Counted from the stretch's first letter, positions 50,517 to 59,773 are shown. The stretch is DNA of 64,000 nt from Fructobacillus cardui (GCF_023218935.1 NZ_JAJIAL010000004.1), one strand, 5' to 3'. The notes: generated from the sequence alone by a model not told the origin. Translations and numbers: made by a program.

Positions 50517-51533
50517 ATGGAAGCCTTAGTGTTAACTGATAAGAAGAAGTTGGAATTGAAGGACATCGAAAAGCCTGTCTTGAAGCCAGACGAAGTTTTG
50601 ATTCACACTGCCTTTGCCGGTATCTGCGGAACTGACCACGCTTTGTATGCTGGTGAACCAGGATCAGCCGATGCTGTTCCACCAATCGTTTTGGGACACG
50701 AAAACTCAGGTGTTGTTAAGGAAATCGGTTCTGCTGTTACCAACGTTAAGGTTGGCGACCGCGTTTCAGTTGACCCTAACATCTACTGTGGACAATGTAA
50801 GTTCTGCCACACTGGCCGTCCTGAATTGTGCGAAAACTTGTCTGCTATTGGAGTAACTCGTAATGGTGGTTTCGAAGAATACTTCGCAGCTCCTGCATCA
50901 GTTGTTTACCCTATCCCTGACAACGTTGACTTGAAGTCAGCAGCCATTGTTGAACCAATTTCATGTGCCATCCACGGTATGAAGTTGTTGAATCCATCAC
51001 CATACCAAAAGGCTTTGGTTATCGGAGACGGATTCATGGGTGAATTGTTTGTTCAAATCTTGCAGGCATACGGTATCCACCAAGTTGACTTGGCCGGAAT
51101 CGTTGATGAAAAGTTGAAAATGAACAAGGATTTGTTCAACGTTAAGAACACATACAACACTATGAACGGCGACAAGATCCCTGCTGGAGAATATGACGTT
51201 GTTATCGAAGCTGTTGGTATGCCACAAACACAAGAATCAGCCATCGAATCAGCTGCCCGTGGTGGTCAAGTTTTGATGTTCGGTGTTGGTGGACCTGATG
51301 CTAAATTTGAAATGAACACTTATGAAGTCTTCCAAAAGCAGTTGACTATCCAAGGTTCATTCATTAACCCTAACGCATTCGAAGACTCATTGGCATTGCT
51401 TTCATCTGGTAAGTTGAACGTTAAGCCATTGTTGTCACACGAATTGGATTACAACCAAGTTGACGATTTCGTTAACGGTCGCTTAGGCGTTGTTTCTAAG
51501 GCCGTTGTTAAAATCGGTGGTGAAGAGGCCTAA
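50517..51533 (+). CDS. mdh: NADH-dependent mannitol 2-dehydrogenase
   Basis: Zinc medium-chain dehydrogenase, 338 residues, very close in sequence to my memory of Leuconostoc fructose-reducing mannitol dehydrogenase. It reduces fructose to mannitol and regenerates NAD+, the main electron sink of these heterofermenters. Catalytic zinc ligands lie in AGICGTDHALY and LGHENSG; the structural zinc cysteines are YCGQCKFCHTGRPELC; the NAD fold follows (VIGDGFMGELFVQIL). GGAGG precedes the ATG. Leucine is nearly always TTG and Lys AAG, the extreme bias of a very abundant protein. Confidence 0.94.
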   Translation: MEALVLTDKKKLELKDIEKPVLKPDEVLIHTAFAGICGTDHALYAGEPGSADAVPPIVLGHENSGVVKEIGSAVTNVKVGDRVSVDPNIYCGQCKFCHTGRPELCENLSAIGVTRNGGFEEYFAAPASVVYPIPDNVDLKSAAIVEPISCAIHGMKLLNPSPYQKALVIGDGFMGELFVQILQAYGIHQVDLAGIVDEKLKMNKDLFNVKNTYNTMNGDKIPAGEYDVVIEAVGMPQTQESAIESAARGGQVLMFGVGGPDAKFEMNTYEVFQKQLTIQGSFINPNAFEDSLALLSSGKLNVKPLLSHELDYNQVDDFVNGRLGVVSKAVVKIGGEEA

Positions 51534-51538
51534 ATTTT

Positions 51539-52249
51539 ATGAATAATGCAAAGCGGACAATTTCTTGGACCGCTGCCCTGAGTTACTTTGCTTTTTCTTT
51601 GGTAATTAACTCAATGGGTAACGTGCTAACAATTGTTACCAGTCAAAAAATTCATCCGTCAATTTTGGGTTCTGCCTATTGGACAGCTGCTCAAAATGGA
51701 TTAAACCACTCATTACATGGTAATAGTGCAACACTATCCATCGTGTTCTTCGTGGTTGGTATGTTAATCGCTGTTTTGAACATGGTTTTGGAGCATCGCA
51801 TCGATATCAAGCGCTTCCTTGGAAACTTATCTTTCATGGTTCCTTTCTCGGCCTTGATTTCAGTCTTTGCAAGTGCTTTCTCAAAGCTCTTACCGGAAGC
51901 TCACACTTGGCCAATGATTGCCTTCTACATTTTCTTGAACTTCTTTGGTGTTGCCTTAATTGCGATTGCCATTTCAATTTATCAGCGGACCAACATCGTT
52001 TTGCACCCTGCTGATGATTTGATGCAGGTTCTTCGATTTAAGTACTTCAAGGGTAATGCCGGTATTGCCATGTGGGTTTCTTACATCCCACCTACCATTA
52101 TTGGTGTTGTCGCCTTGATTATGCTTCCTGATTTTACCAACTATGGTATTGGAACCATCTTCGCCTTCCTCTTCCAAGGAAGTATCACTGGATGGGCAGA
52201 CACACGTATCTTTAGCAAGTTAAAGCACCAGGGAATCGCTATCGACTAA
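51539..52249 (+). CDS. Membrane protein of the YczE/YitT-like type
   Basis: 236 residues with five or six membrane helices (about 8-30, 62-84, 94-114, 122-144, 180-200, 205-225). The loop TNIVLHPADDLMQVLRFKYF and the terminal GWADTRIFSKLKHQGI resemble YczE/DUF6198 proteins, whose substrate is unknown. It starts six bases after mdh with GAGG upstream, so it is co-transcribed. A role in sugar or polyol traffic is only an inference from context. Confidence 0.75.
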   Translation: MNNAKRTISWTAALSYFAFSLVINSMGNVLTIVTSQKIHPSILGSAYWTAAQNGLNHSLHGNSATLSIVFFVVGMLIAVLNMVLEHRIDIKRFLGNLSFMVPFSALISVFASAFSKLLPEAHTWPMIAFYIFLNFFGVALIAIAISIYQRTNIVLHPADDLMQVLRFKYFKGNAGIAMWVSYIPPTIIGVVALIMLPDFTNYGIGTIFAFLFQGSITGWADTRIFSKLKHQGIAID

Positions 52250-52284
52250 GATAGTCTCCCTCAATTGAAAGGACGGGTTATATT

Positions 52285-52674
52285 ATGGCCTTTACTGATT
52301 ATTTTGATGACATTCAACACGTTGGAATTCCAACAGCCGACTTGAACCGCGCTGAAAAGTTCTGGACAAGCATCGGTTTTGAAAAGACCGGTGACTTTAA
52401 GGAAGGCGGCCCAGTTAAATTCTTTAAGTACGGTCACCTCGTTATTGAAACGTGGTTGTCTGATGAAGGAACTGGCAAGCCCGGTTCAATCAACCATATC
52501 TCAATGAACACTTCTGATGCTGATGCAGCTTTTGTAGCAGCAAGGGAACAAGGATTGGATTTGATTGATTCAGAAGTACAACACCTTCCCTTCTGGGATA
52601 ACGGTATTAAGTTCTTCAATGTTCGCACCCCAGATGGTGTAACCTTGGAATTCTGTGAAATCGTCAAGGGTTAA
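52285..52674 (+). CDS. VOC-family (glyoxalase-like) protein
   Basis: 129 residues with the paired beta-alpha-beta-beta-beta units of the vicinal oxygen chelate fold. Possible metal ligands are His in IQHVGIP, Glu in LVIETW, His in INHISMN and Glu in TLEFCEI. AAAGGA precedes the ATG. Third gene of the mdh operon, ending at a strong terminator. It may detoxify a sugar-derived carbonyl; the actual substrate is unknown. Confidence 0.85.
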   Translation: MAFTDYFDDIQHVGIPTADLNRAEKFWTSIGFEKTGDFKEGGPVKFFKYGHLVIETWLSDEGTGKPGSINHISMNTSDADAAFVAAREQGLDLIDSEVQHLPFWDNGIKFFNVRTPDGVTLEFCEIVKG

Positions 52675-52687
52675 TTCATAAATCGGG

Positions 52688-52722
52688 AGCCTCAACTACT
52701 ATTCGGTAGTTGAGGCTTTTTT
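52688..52722 (+). terminator. Terminator of the mdh operon
   Basis: GCCTCAACTAC/GTAGTTGAGGC arms with a six-base loop and six T. Confidence 0.9.
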
Positions 52723-52887
52723 GTATCTTCTATTTATGATTAATCGGCAGTTGAAAAATATCCATTACTTTTATCAAGCTTTTAAGGCTCTTTCAGATCG
52801 CTTTATTTTGATTCGCCCAGTCATTTCTATCGGTCATATACGCGTAAACAGCCTCACTAGTCATTGCTCATTAGAACACGAGACACA

Positions 52888-52925
52888 GAAAAAAGCCTGA
52901 GACCATTCGGTAACAGACTTCTTGT
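52888..52925 (-). terminator. Weak terminator after trxB
   Basis: Imperfect hairpin (GTCTG-ACC/GGT-CAGGC) followed by six T on the minus strand. Confidence 0.45.
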
Positions 52926-52943
52926 CATTATTTTATTTATTAT

Positions 52944-53885
52944 TTATGCTTCTGACTTTAATTCAGCAACGTACTGATAGGCTTCTTGACCAGCCAAACC
53001 ACCATCGCCAACAGCAGTCGTGATTTGACGCAAGTTCTTAGCACGAACGTCTCCAGCAGCAAAGATACCTGGAACGGCGGTTGCCATCTTGTCATCCGTC
53101 TTAATCCAACCACGGTCATCAGTAATTCCCAAATTTTCAAATACCTGAGTATTTGGCTTGAGACCAACATAGATGAAGATTCCACTTTGATCAACAACCT
53201 GATCCTCACCAGTTTGGTTGTTATGCAGCTTCAACTGTGAAACGGCCTCGCCATTACCTTCAATAGCGGTGACTTCAGTATTCCAGACAAAGTGCATGTT
53301 TCCCTGCTTCTTTGCGCGCTGCTGCAAGATTGGCTGGGCCTTTAGCTTGTTATCGCGAACATAAACCGTAACGTCCTTAACCACATCAGCTAAGTACAGC
53401 CCTTCCTCGACAGCGGAATCACCACCACCGACAACCGCAACGCTTTCATCCTTAAAGAAGGCACCATCGCAGACAGCACAGTATGAGACACCCTTGCCTT
53501 GGTATTCTTCCTCACCGTCAACACCCAAGTGGATATGTTCAGATCCAGTCGCAATAATCAAAGCCGGTGCTTGAAAATCACCCATATCAGTGTGGACCAA
53601 TTTTTCATTTTTAGCTAAAACTTCCACACCAGTAATCATGCCAAATGAGTATTCAGCGCCAAACTGCGTTGACGAAGTATACATTTTTTCGGCCAAATCA
53701 GGCCCCATAATGCTATTATAACCAGGATAATTTTCAACTTCGGCAGTATTATTCATCTGCCCACCATAAATCCCCTGATCAATCATTACAGTCTTTAAGT
53801 CCGCTCGTGAAGCATAAGTAGCGGCCGTCATTCCGGCTGGGCCAGCACCAATAATGATGACATCATATTGCTTGACTTCTGTCAT
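52944..53885 (-). CDS. trxB: Thioredoxin reductase
   Basis: FAD enzyme that reduces thioredoxin with NADPH; 313 residues. FAD site IIGAGPAGMTAATYA, redox-active CAVCDG, NADPH site VVGGGDSAVEEG and the C-terminal FAD motif IFAAGDVR. AAAGGAGGT precedes the ATG; promoter TAGACA-17-TACAAT lies just upstream. Together with MsrA/B, which use thioredoxin, it repairs oxidised proteins. Confidence 0.97.
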   Translation of the reverse strand: MTEVKQYDVIIIGAGPAGMTAATYASRADLKTVMIDQGIYGGQMNNTAEVENYPGYNSIMGPDLAEKMYTSSTQFGAEYSFGMITGVEVLAKNEKLVHTDMGDFQAPALIIATGSEHIHLGVDGEEEYQGKGVSYCAVCDGAFFKDESVAVVGGGDSAVEEGLYLADVVKDVTVYVRDNKLKAQPILQQRAKKQGNMHFVWNTEVTAIEGNGEAVSQLKLHNNQTGEDQVVDQSGIFIYVGLKPNTQVFENLGITDDRGWIKTDDKMATAVPGIFAAGDVRAKNLRQITTAVGDGGLAGQEAYQYVAELKSEA

Positions 53886-53919
53886 GATAAATGGAACCTC
53901 CTTTTTTATTACGACGTCT

Positions 53920-53948
53920 ATTGTAACCCGAAATCATTTTTTTGTCTA
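53920..53948 (-). promoter_or_regulatory. trxB promoter
   Basis: -35 TAGACA (53948-53943), 17-base spacer, -10 TACAAT (53925-53920) on the minus strand. Confidence 0.7.
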
Positions 53949-53959
53949 ATTTTAACCAA

Positions 53960-53990
53960 CAAAAAAGAGGTATACCACCTCTTTTGTTTT
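53960..53990 (-). terminator. Terminator after galU
   Basis: AAAAGAGG/CCTCTTTT hairpin with T-run on the minus strand, between galU and the trxB promoter. Confidence 0.8.
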
Positions 53991-53998
53991 ACTGAATT

Positions 53999-54874
53999 TT
54001 ACAATTTAGCTGCAAGCTCTTTAATATAAGCGCGGAGCTGATCCTTTGTTTGTGGATGCTTCAAACCAAATTCAATATTGGTTTCCAAGAAACCAATCTT
54101 AGAACCAATATCATAACGGTCACCCTTGAATTCATGGGCATAAACGTGTTGACGATTATTTAATGAATCAATGGCATCCGTCAATTGAATTTCGCCACCT
54201 TTACCAGGCTTTGTTTGTTCCAATTCTTCGAAAATCTCAGGTGTTAATAAGTAACGACCAATGATTGCCAAATCAGAAGGGGCGTCTTCAGGCTGAGGCT
54301 TTTCAACGAATGACTTAACCCGATACAAACCATCTTCTTTCACCTTAGCCGCAGGATCAATCACACCGTATTCAGATACTTGATCATGAGGAACTTCCAA
54401 AACTGCCAAAGTTGATTCACCAGTTTCGTGATAACGTTCAATCAATTGCTTTGTCAATGGCACTTCATCTTGCATTAAGTCGTCACCCAAGAGCACAACG
54501 AATGGTTCGTCACCAATGAAATCCTTGGCTGTTAAGATAGCATCACCCAAGCCCTTTGGATGTGACTGGCGAATGAAGTACATGTTGATATCAGTCGTCT
54601 CTTCGACAAGCTTCAACAATTCCAACTTGTTCTTTTCGCGCAAGTTGTTTTCCAATTCTGGGTTTGAATCAAAGTGGTCTTCGATTGAACGCTTTGACTT
54701 TCCATCGACAACAACAATGTCTTCGATTCCAGAAGCAATGGCTTCACGAACGATATATTCAATCGTTGGTGTGTCAACAATTGGTAGCATTTCCTTAGCC
54801 AAGGCCTTTGTGGCTGGCAAGAAACGAGTTCCCAAACCAGCGGCCGGGATAATGGCTTTACGTACAGGTTTCAT
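53999..54874 (-). CDS. galU: UTP-glucose-1-phosphate uridylyltransferase
   Basis: Makes UDP-glucose from the product of PgcA; 291 residues. The nucleotide loop is AAGLGTRFLPATKALAKEM, with DDLM and VEKP motifs further on. The leader contains a GACGCC/GGCGTC hairpin (54895-54909) between an extended -10 box (TGT-TATAAT, 54927-54932) and the ATG. Upstream gpsA ends 69 bases away. Confidence 0.97.
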   Translation of the reverse strand: MKPVRKAIIPAAGLGTRFLPATKALAKEMLPIVDTPTIEYIVREAIASGIEDIVVVDGKSKRSIEDHFDSNPELENNLREKNKLELLKLVEETTDINMYFIRQSHPKGLGDAILTAKDFIGDEPFVVLLGDDLMQDEVPLTKQLIERYHETGESTLAVLEVPHDQVSEYGVIDPAAKVKEDGLYRVKSFVEKPQPEDAPSDLAIIGRYLLTPEIFEELEQTKPGKGGEIQLTDAIDSLNNRQHVYAHEFKGDRYDIGSKIGFLETNIEFGLKHPQTKDQLRAYIKELAAKL

Positions 54875-54894
54875 ACTTTCCTACTTTCATTAAT

Positions 54895-54935
54895 GACGCC
54901 AAAGGCGTCGAAGTATTCTATTGTTATTATAACAA
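54895..54935 (-). promoter_or_regulatory. galU promoter and leader hairpin
   Basis: Extended -10 TGT-TATAAT (54932-54927) and a perfect 6-bp hairpin GACGCC-TTT-GGCGTC (54909-54895) without a T-run. Confidence 0.5.
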
Positions 54936-54943
54936 ATATATGG

Positions 54944-55954
54944 TCAATCTTCAGCTTTTAATGGGCGAGTCATTAGTAATTTAATTTGCTCTTCAATCTG
55001 AGCCCCTTCATACAAGACCTGATACAAAGCAGTTGTAATGGGTAAGTCAAGCTGATGAGCCTGCTGGTATTCATAAACCGCCTTCACGGTATTCACCCCT
55101 TCAATTACCATGCCCATCTCTTCTTGGACCTGATTTAACGACTGACCCTGCCCCATGGCAAAACCAGCACGGTAATTACGTGAGTTTGGCGACATACCAG
55201 TCACAATTAAATCACCAATGCCGGCTAGTCCTAAGAAGGTCTCGGGCCGAGCCCCCATTTTTTGACCTACCACACGCATTTCGACCAAGCCACGTGTCAG
55301 GAGGGCTGCCTGGGCATTGACGCCGTAGCCTATACCAACGAGCATTCCAGAACCCAAAGCAATAATATTCTTTAGCGCCCCACCTAACTCTGATCCCAAT
55401 AAATCATGGTTGGTATATGGTCGGAAGTTTTCACTAGCCAACGCTTCCTGCAAAACAACCGTAGCGGCTTCGTCAGTGCCGCCAATAGAAACTGCAGTCA
55501 AATCGCCCTTAATCACATCTTCAGCATGTGATGGACCAGAAATAACGACTAAGGATGAATAATTTTGACTGGGCACGACCTCTTCAATCATTTGAGAAAT
55601 CCGTAAGTGCGTTCCCTGTTCCAACCCCTTCGTGGCATGAGCCAAAGTCACTTGTTGATCCAAATTTTGCAAAACCTCTGCTAGTTGGGTTCCAACGGAA
55701 CGAATTGCCTTCGTTGGTACCACCATTAAAACAACATCGGCATCCGCTACCGCAACCTGCATATCAGCAACTGCTAATAATTTCTCTGACAAAGTTGCGC
55801 CAGGTAAATAATGGTCATTTTGGTGGTGTTGGTTAATTTCATCAACCTGGTCTGCACGGTGTGACCAGATATTAACAACTACGTTGTTTTCCGCCATTGT
55901 GTTGGCAAGAGCGGTTCCCCAGGAACCAGCTCCTAAAACAGCGACTTTAGTCAT
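54944..55954 (-). CDS. gpsA: Glycerol-3-phosphate dehydrogenase [NAD(P)+]
   Basis: Supplies sn-glycerol-3-phosphate for phospholipids; 336 residues. NAD fold VAVLGAGSWGTALANTMAEN, VSGPSHAEDV, active Lys in LKNIIALGSG and GLAGIGDLIVTG. I chose the ATG at 55954, which overlaps the hprK end by eight bases; upstream in-frame ATGs lie inside hprK. The lgt gene that normally sits between hprK and gpsA is absent. Confidence 0.96.
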   Translation of the reverse strand: MTKVAVLGAGSWGTALANTMAENNVVVNIWSHRADQVDEINQHHQNDHYLPGATLSEKLLAVADMQVAVADADVVLMVVPTKAIRSVGTQLAEVLQNLDQQVTLAHATKGLEQGTHLRISQMIEEVVPSQNYSSLVVISGPSHAEDVIKGDLTAVSIGGTDEAATVVLQEALASENFRPYTNHDLLGSELGGALKNIIALGSGMLVGIGYGVNAQAALLTRGLVEMRVVGQKMGARPETFLGLAGIGDLIVTGMSPNSRNYRAGFAMGQGQSLNQVQEEMGMVIEGVNTVKAVYEYQQAHQLDLPITTALYQVLYEGAQIEEQIKLLMTRPLKAED

Positions 55955-56912
55955 GTTTTTTTGCCTCTTCGTCTTCTTTTTCATTAACTTGTATTGCAGC
56001 ACTCATCCGCTTCTCAAGTGTTTCTAGGGCATCATAACCCATGTTTTGTGTTCGGAACTTAACGGTCGCTGCATCAATAACGGAGGCAGTATTTCGTCCT
56101 GGTGTAACTGGTACAACCATCTTCTTAATTTTGACTCCGAGAATATCGAGGGTGTCATCCTCATTTCCTAAACGATCAAAATTTTCTTCGCCAATTTTAC
56201 CGTTTGATAGATGAATATTAAGCATGATTGAAGCATGGGAACGGACGGAAACGGCACCATAAACCTGCTGAACATCAATAATACCAACACCACGAACTTC
56301 CATCAAGTTACGCAAAACTTCTGATGGTTGTCCAATCAAGCGTTGCTCATCTTCTTGGTGAATATCAACACGGTCATCAGCAACCAAACGCGCTTTACCC
56401 TGTTGAATCAGTTCCAAAGCGGATTCGGTCTTTCCAATTCCAGCATCACCGGTGATTAAGACTCCTAATCCGTGCACATCAATCAAAACGCCATGGACAG
56501 ACTGCCGTGGTGCTAACTCGCCTCCAAGGTAGTAGGTCATGTTTGACAAAATTTGCGATGAAGTCAGGCGAGTGTTTAAAATTGGAATTTGAGCCTCTTC
56601 TGCTGCTTGCTTCAATTCATCAGCAATTGGTAAGTTAGTTGAAACCACAAAGGCCGGTGTTTGCTTGGAAGCCATTTTCCGATAAACCATCAACAACTCG
56701 TCATGGCTCATTCGGTCTGAAAAAGAAGTCTCCGTGATTCCCAACAACTGCACCCGCTCAGGAGCATAATATGTAAAGTACCCCGTCATCTCCAAACCTG
56801 GTCTAGAAATATCTGCAGTAGTAATCACTCGATTTAAATAATCGTGACCAGCTACAATTGTTAAGCGAGTGTTATCAACTAAGTCTTTAACTGTTACGGT
56901 TGCTTGCGCCAT
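55947..56912 (-). CDS. hprK: HPr kinase/phosphorylase
   Basis: Phosphorylates HPr on Ser46 to drive carbon catabolite control; 321 residues. P-loop GDAGIGKTESALEL and the HprK signature MEVRGVGIIDVQQVYG are intact. GGAGGT precedes the ATG. It sits between a YvlD-like membrane protein and gpsA in one operon. Confidence 0.97.
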   Translation of the reverse strand: MAQATVTVKDLVDNTRLTIVAGHDYLNRVITTADISRPGLEMTGYFTYYAPERVQLLGITETSFSDRMSHDELLMVYRKMASKQTPAFVVSTNLPIADELKQAAEEAQIPILNTRLTSSQILSNMTYYLGGELAPRQSVHGVLIDVHGLGVLITGDAGIGKTESALELIQQGKARLVADDRVDIHQEDEQRLIGQPSEVLRNLMEVRGVGIIDVQQVYGAVSVRSHASIMLNIHLSNGKIGEENFDRLGNEDDTLDILGVKIKKMVVPVTPGRNTASVIDAATVKFRTQNMGYDALETLEKRMSAAIQVNEKEDEEAKKHD

Positions 56913-56915
56913 TTT

Positions 56916-57269
56916 TTACCTCCGCACCGAAATCTTCGTTTGACCCATGAATAAGAAATTAGCCACGGTCAACAATATTGCGACCAGCATTGCCCAGCCA
57001 AAAGAGGCAAAGGCAAAACCATGAATGATATGCGCTGTTAATTCTAGCAGCGCTGTATTAATAATTAATAAAAAGAATCCTAACGAGATGATGACTAATG
57101 GTAGTGAAACAAAGACCAAGATGGGCTTGATCAAGCGATTCAATAAGGCGAGCAGCACTGCTGCCACCAAAGCGGTCATCATGTTCGCTAAAACAAAACC
57201 GTTTGGAAACAGTAACGCACAGGCCAGAAAGACAGCCATATTAATCGCCGCTTGCATGATAAAACGCAT
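56916..57269 (-). CDS. YvlD/phage-holin-family-4-like membrane protein
   Basis: 117 residues, four membrane helices (about 8-28, 33-53, 58-78, 88-108). The pattern NRLIKPILVFVSLPLVIISLG matches the YvlD group annotated as phage holin family 4, though it is not phage-linked here. AAAGGAGG precedes the ATG. First gene of the operon with hprK and gpsA, a conserved neighbourhood in Firmicutes. Confidence 0.88.
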   Translation of the reverse strand: MRFIMQAAINMAVFLACALLFPNGFVLANMMTALVAAVLLALLNRLIKPILVFVSLPLVIISLGFFLLIINTALLELTAHIIHGFAFASFGWAMLVAILLTVANFLFMGQTKISVRR

Positions 57270-57304
57270 AGGCCCTCCTTTAGTAAATTTATTTCCTACC
57301 TCCT

Positions 57305-57313
57305 ATTATAACA
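57305..57313 (-). promoter_or_regulatory. Promoter of the yvlD-like-hprK-gpsA operon
   Basis: Extended -10 TGT-TATAAT (57310-57305) on the minus strand, followed by a short leader with AGGAGG words. Confidence 0.6.
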
Positions 57314-57330
57314 AAGTTCCTCATAACAAA

Positions 57331-57356
57331 AAAAGGAACCCGAAGGGTCCCTTTTG
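57331..57356 (-). terminator. Terminator after phoU
   Basis: AAAGG-ACCC-TTCG-GGGT-CCTTT hairpin with a stable TTCG loop and seven T on the minus strand. Confidence 0.9.
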
Positions 57357-57366
57357 CTTTATCAAA

Positions 57367-58041
57367 TTAGATAAAGTAGTTATAACCTGGGTTCAATTCG
57401 ATAATCTTACCCGTACGCTTATAAACAATCCATTCAGCGATGTCGGTTGTGTAGTCACCAATACGCTTAATGTAACCGGCAATCACCAAATAGTCAGCTG
57501 CTGAATCAACCAATTCAGAATCTTCCTTCATTCCATTGACAGAATCAGTTCGAATCTGAGCTGCTGCATTCGACAACTGGTGGTTCTTAGTTGCGATGTT
57601 TTCAGCACCCAAGGCATCGTTCTTCACGTAGTAGCCCATGACTTCTGAAACCATTGAAGCGACCAATTCGCCCATTTCACCCAACTGCTTTTCAACAGCC
57701 TTCATGTGCTTCGTTCCCTTAACACGAATGGTTGACGTAGCAATGTTTCGTGCCTGGTCTCCCATTCGTTCCAAAACGGAAACGGCCTTCAAAATCGTCA
57801 CGATTTCACGCAAATCAGTGGTCACCGGTTGGTACAAAGCAATCATTTCAAATGACTTCTTTTCCAATGCAGCTTCCCGTTCATTGATCTTGTAATCATG
57901 ATCAATAATTTTATGGGCACCATCGCGATCGTGCTTAATAAAGGATTGAACAGATTCCTGAATGGTCTTGGCAACCTGTTCACCCATTTCCGTAAAAGAA
58001 GTATCCAAATCAGCTAATTCTTCATCAAATAATCGACGCAT
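57367..58041 (-). CDS. phoU: Phosphate transport regulator PhoU
   Basis: 224 residues of two three-helix bundles, each with the E/DxxxD metal motif (for example ERMGDQARNIA and IKRIGDYTTDIAEW). PhoU damps Pst uptake and phosphate signalling. AAAGGA precedes the ATG. It is last in the pst operon, 118 bases after pstB. No phoPR two-component genes are in the window. Confidence 0.95.
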   Translation of the reverse strand: MRRLFDEELADLDTSFTEMGEQVAKTIQESVQSFIKHDRDGAHKIIDHDYKINEREAALEKKSFEMIALYQPVTTDLREIVTILKAVSVLERMGDQARNIATSTIRVKGTKHMKAVEKQLGEMGELVASMVSEVMGYYVKNDALGAENIATKNHQLSNAAAQIRTDSVNGMKEDSELVDSAADYLVIAGYIKRIGDYTTDIAEWIVYKRTGKIIELNPGYNYFI

Positions 58042-58159
58042 GACAAATTCCTTTCATGTAACCTGTTTCTCTCTAATAACAGTAGGGCATTTTAAAAGCA
58101 AAGATATTTTTTGAACAGCCTGAACGATGGGCTTCACCAACCAATCATCCAGTCACTTT

Positions 58160-58927
58160 TTATCCAAAGCGACCAGAAATATAATCGGCAGTTTCCTTTT
58201 TCTCGGGCTCCAAGAAAATCTTACGAGTGTCCCCAAATTCGACCAAGTTTCCACTAAGGAAGAAAGCCGTCTTATCAGAAATTCGTGAAGCTTGTGATAA
58301 GGAATGAGTCACAATAATCATGGCATATTGGTCACGGAGTGACAGAAGAGTTTCTTCGATGTTGTGAGAAGAAACGGGATCCAAAGCTGATGTTGGTTCA
58401 TCGAGCAACAATACGTCCGGCTTTGTAGCTAAAACACGGGCAATTGAAACACGCTGTTGTTGTCCACCAGAAAGACCAAGAGCTGATTTATTCAATTCAT
58501 CCTTCACTTCGTCCCAGATAGAGGCTGCCTTTAATGACTCCTCTACTGCTTGGTCCAAAGTCTTCTTATCCTTTACTCCAGCTAAACGCAGGCCAAAGGC
58601 AACGTTGTCGTAGATGGAGAATGGAAACGGATTTGGTTGTTGGAAAACCATTCCAACGCGCTTACGCAAATCAACGGTATCCGTTGTTGGCGCATAAATA
58701 TCCTTCCCAGGAAGGTTGAAAGAACCCGTCACAGTGACATTTTCTTCCAAATCATGCATCCGGTTTAAGGCCCGCAAGTAAGTTGTCTTACCTGATCCAG
58801 ATGGGCCAATCAAGGCAGTAATGCCCTTGTTGGCAAAATCCAAATCAATCCCATGTAAGGCTTCCTTGTCTCCATACCAGAGCTTGACGTTACGAGTTTG
58901 TAAGATTGTTTCGCTTTGTTTTGTCAT
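58160..58927 (-). CDS. pstB: Phosphate ABC transporter ATPase, second copy
   Basis: 255 residues. Walker A GPSGSGKTTYLR, signature LSGGQQQRVSIARVL, Walker B VLLLDEPTSALD. It overlaps the other pstB by four bases. Two PstB in tandem are usual for Lactobacillales; they may form a heterodimer with PstC/PstA. Confidence 0.95.
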   Translation of the reverse strand: MTKQSETILQTRNVKLWYGDKEALHGIDLDFANKGITALIGPSGSGKTTYLRALNRMHDLEENVTVTGSFNLPGKDIYAPTTDTVDLRKRVGMVFQQPNPFPFSIYDNVAFGLRLAGVKDKKTLDQAVEESLKAASIWDEVKDELNKSALGLSGGQQQRVSIARVLATKPDVLLLDEPTSALDPVSSHNIEETLLSLRDQYAMIIVTHSLSQASRISDKTAFFLSGNLVEFGDTRKIFLEPEKKETADYISGRFG

Positions 58928-59766
58928 CCAAAATTACCTGAAATATAATCGTTGGTCAATTCCACCTTAGGACGGGTAAAGATCTTACGAGTCAAATCGT
59001 ATTCAATTACCTTACCTTGGTGCATAAAGGCCGTGTAGTCAGAAATCCGGGCTGCTTGCTGCATATTGTGCGTCACGATAATAATCGTATAGTTTTTCTT
59101 CAGCTCCAGCAAAGTATCTTCAAACTTAGCAGAAGAAATTGGATCCAAGGCTGATGATGGTTCATCAAGCAGCAAGATATCAGGCTTTAAGGCCAAGGCA
59201 CGAGCAATCACCAATCGCTGGGCTTGTCCCCCTGACAATGAAAGCGCTGATTTGTTCAACTCATCTTTAACCTGGTCCCACAAAGCAGCTTGCTTTAACG
59301 TTGTTTCCACAATCTCATCGAGCTGTGCCTTGGTATACTTACCGCGGCGAGTCAAGGGAAGGGTAATGTTGTCATAAATTGACTTAGCAAATGGGTTTGG
59401 CCGTTGGAAAACCATTCCAATGTGGCGACGCATTTCATAGACATCAATATCCTTTGAGTTGATGTCCAATCCACGGTACCAAATATGGCCGGTAACATTG
59501 GCAACGCCATCGTTCATCCGGTTCAATGACCGCAAAAACGTTGACTTACCTGACCCAGATGCTCCAATCAAAGAGGTAATCTTGTAGCGTTCAAAACGCA
59601 AATCCCCTTCACTTAGGGAAAGGTTATCGCCATAACTCACTTGCAAGTTTTCAGTTGAAAGGGCAATTTCATGCTTATCATCCTCCATTGGAATGATATA
59701 GCGTTCCGGTGCCTTTTCAGGAATAAAATCTGATACTGGCTTTAATTCTTGACTCTTATCTGTCAT
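58924..59766 (-). CDS. pstB: Phosphate ABC transporter ATPase, first copy
   Basis: 280 residues with an N-terminal extension of about 35 residues before the ABC domain. Walker A GASGSGKSTFLR, signature LSGGQAQRLVIARAL, Walker B ILLLDEPSSALD. It differs from the second copy mainly at the N-terminus. It lies seven bases after pstA. Confidence 0.95.
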   Translation of the reverse strand: MTDKSQELKPVSDFIPEKAPERYIIPMEDDKHEIALSTENLQVSYGDNLSLSEGDLRFERYKITSLIGASGSGKSTFLRSLNRMNDGVANVTGHIWYRGLDINSKDIDVYEMRRHIGMVFQRPNPFAKSIYDNITLPLTRRGKYTKAQLDEIVETTLKQAALWDQVKDELNKSALSLSGGQAQRLVIARALALKPDILLLDEPSSALDPISSAKFEDTLLELKKNYTIIIVTHNMQQAARISDYTAFMHQGKVIEYDLTRKIFTRPKVELTNDYISGNFG

Positions 59767-59773
59767 GCTAACC

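Noticed and set aside
52736..52903. A 55-codon open frame from ATG 52736 after the mdh operon terminator
   Set aside because: No ribosome site or promoter, and no recognisable pattern; likely chance.
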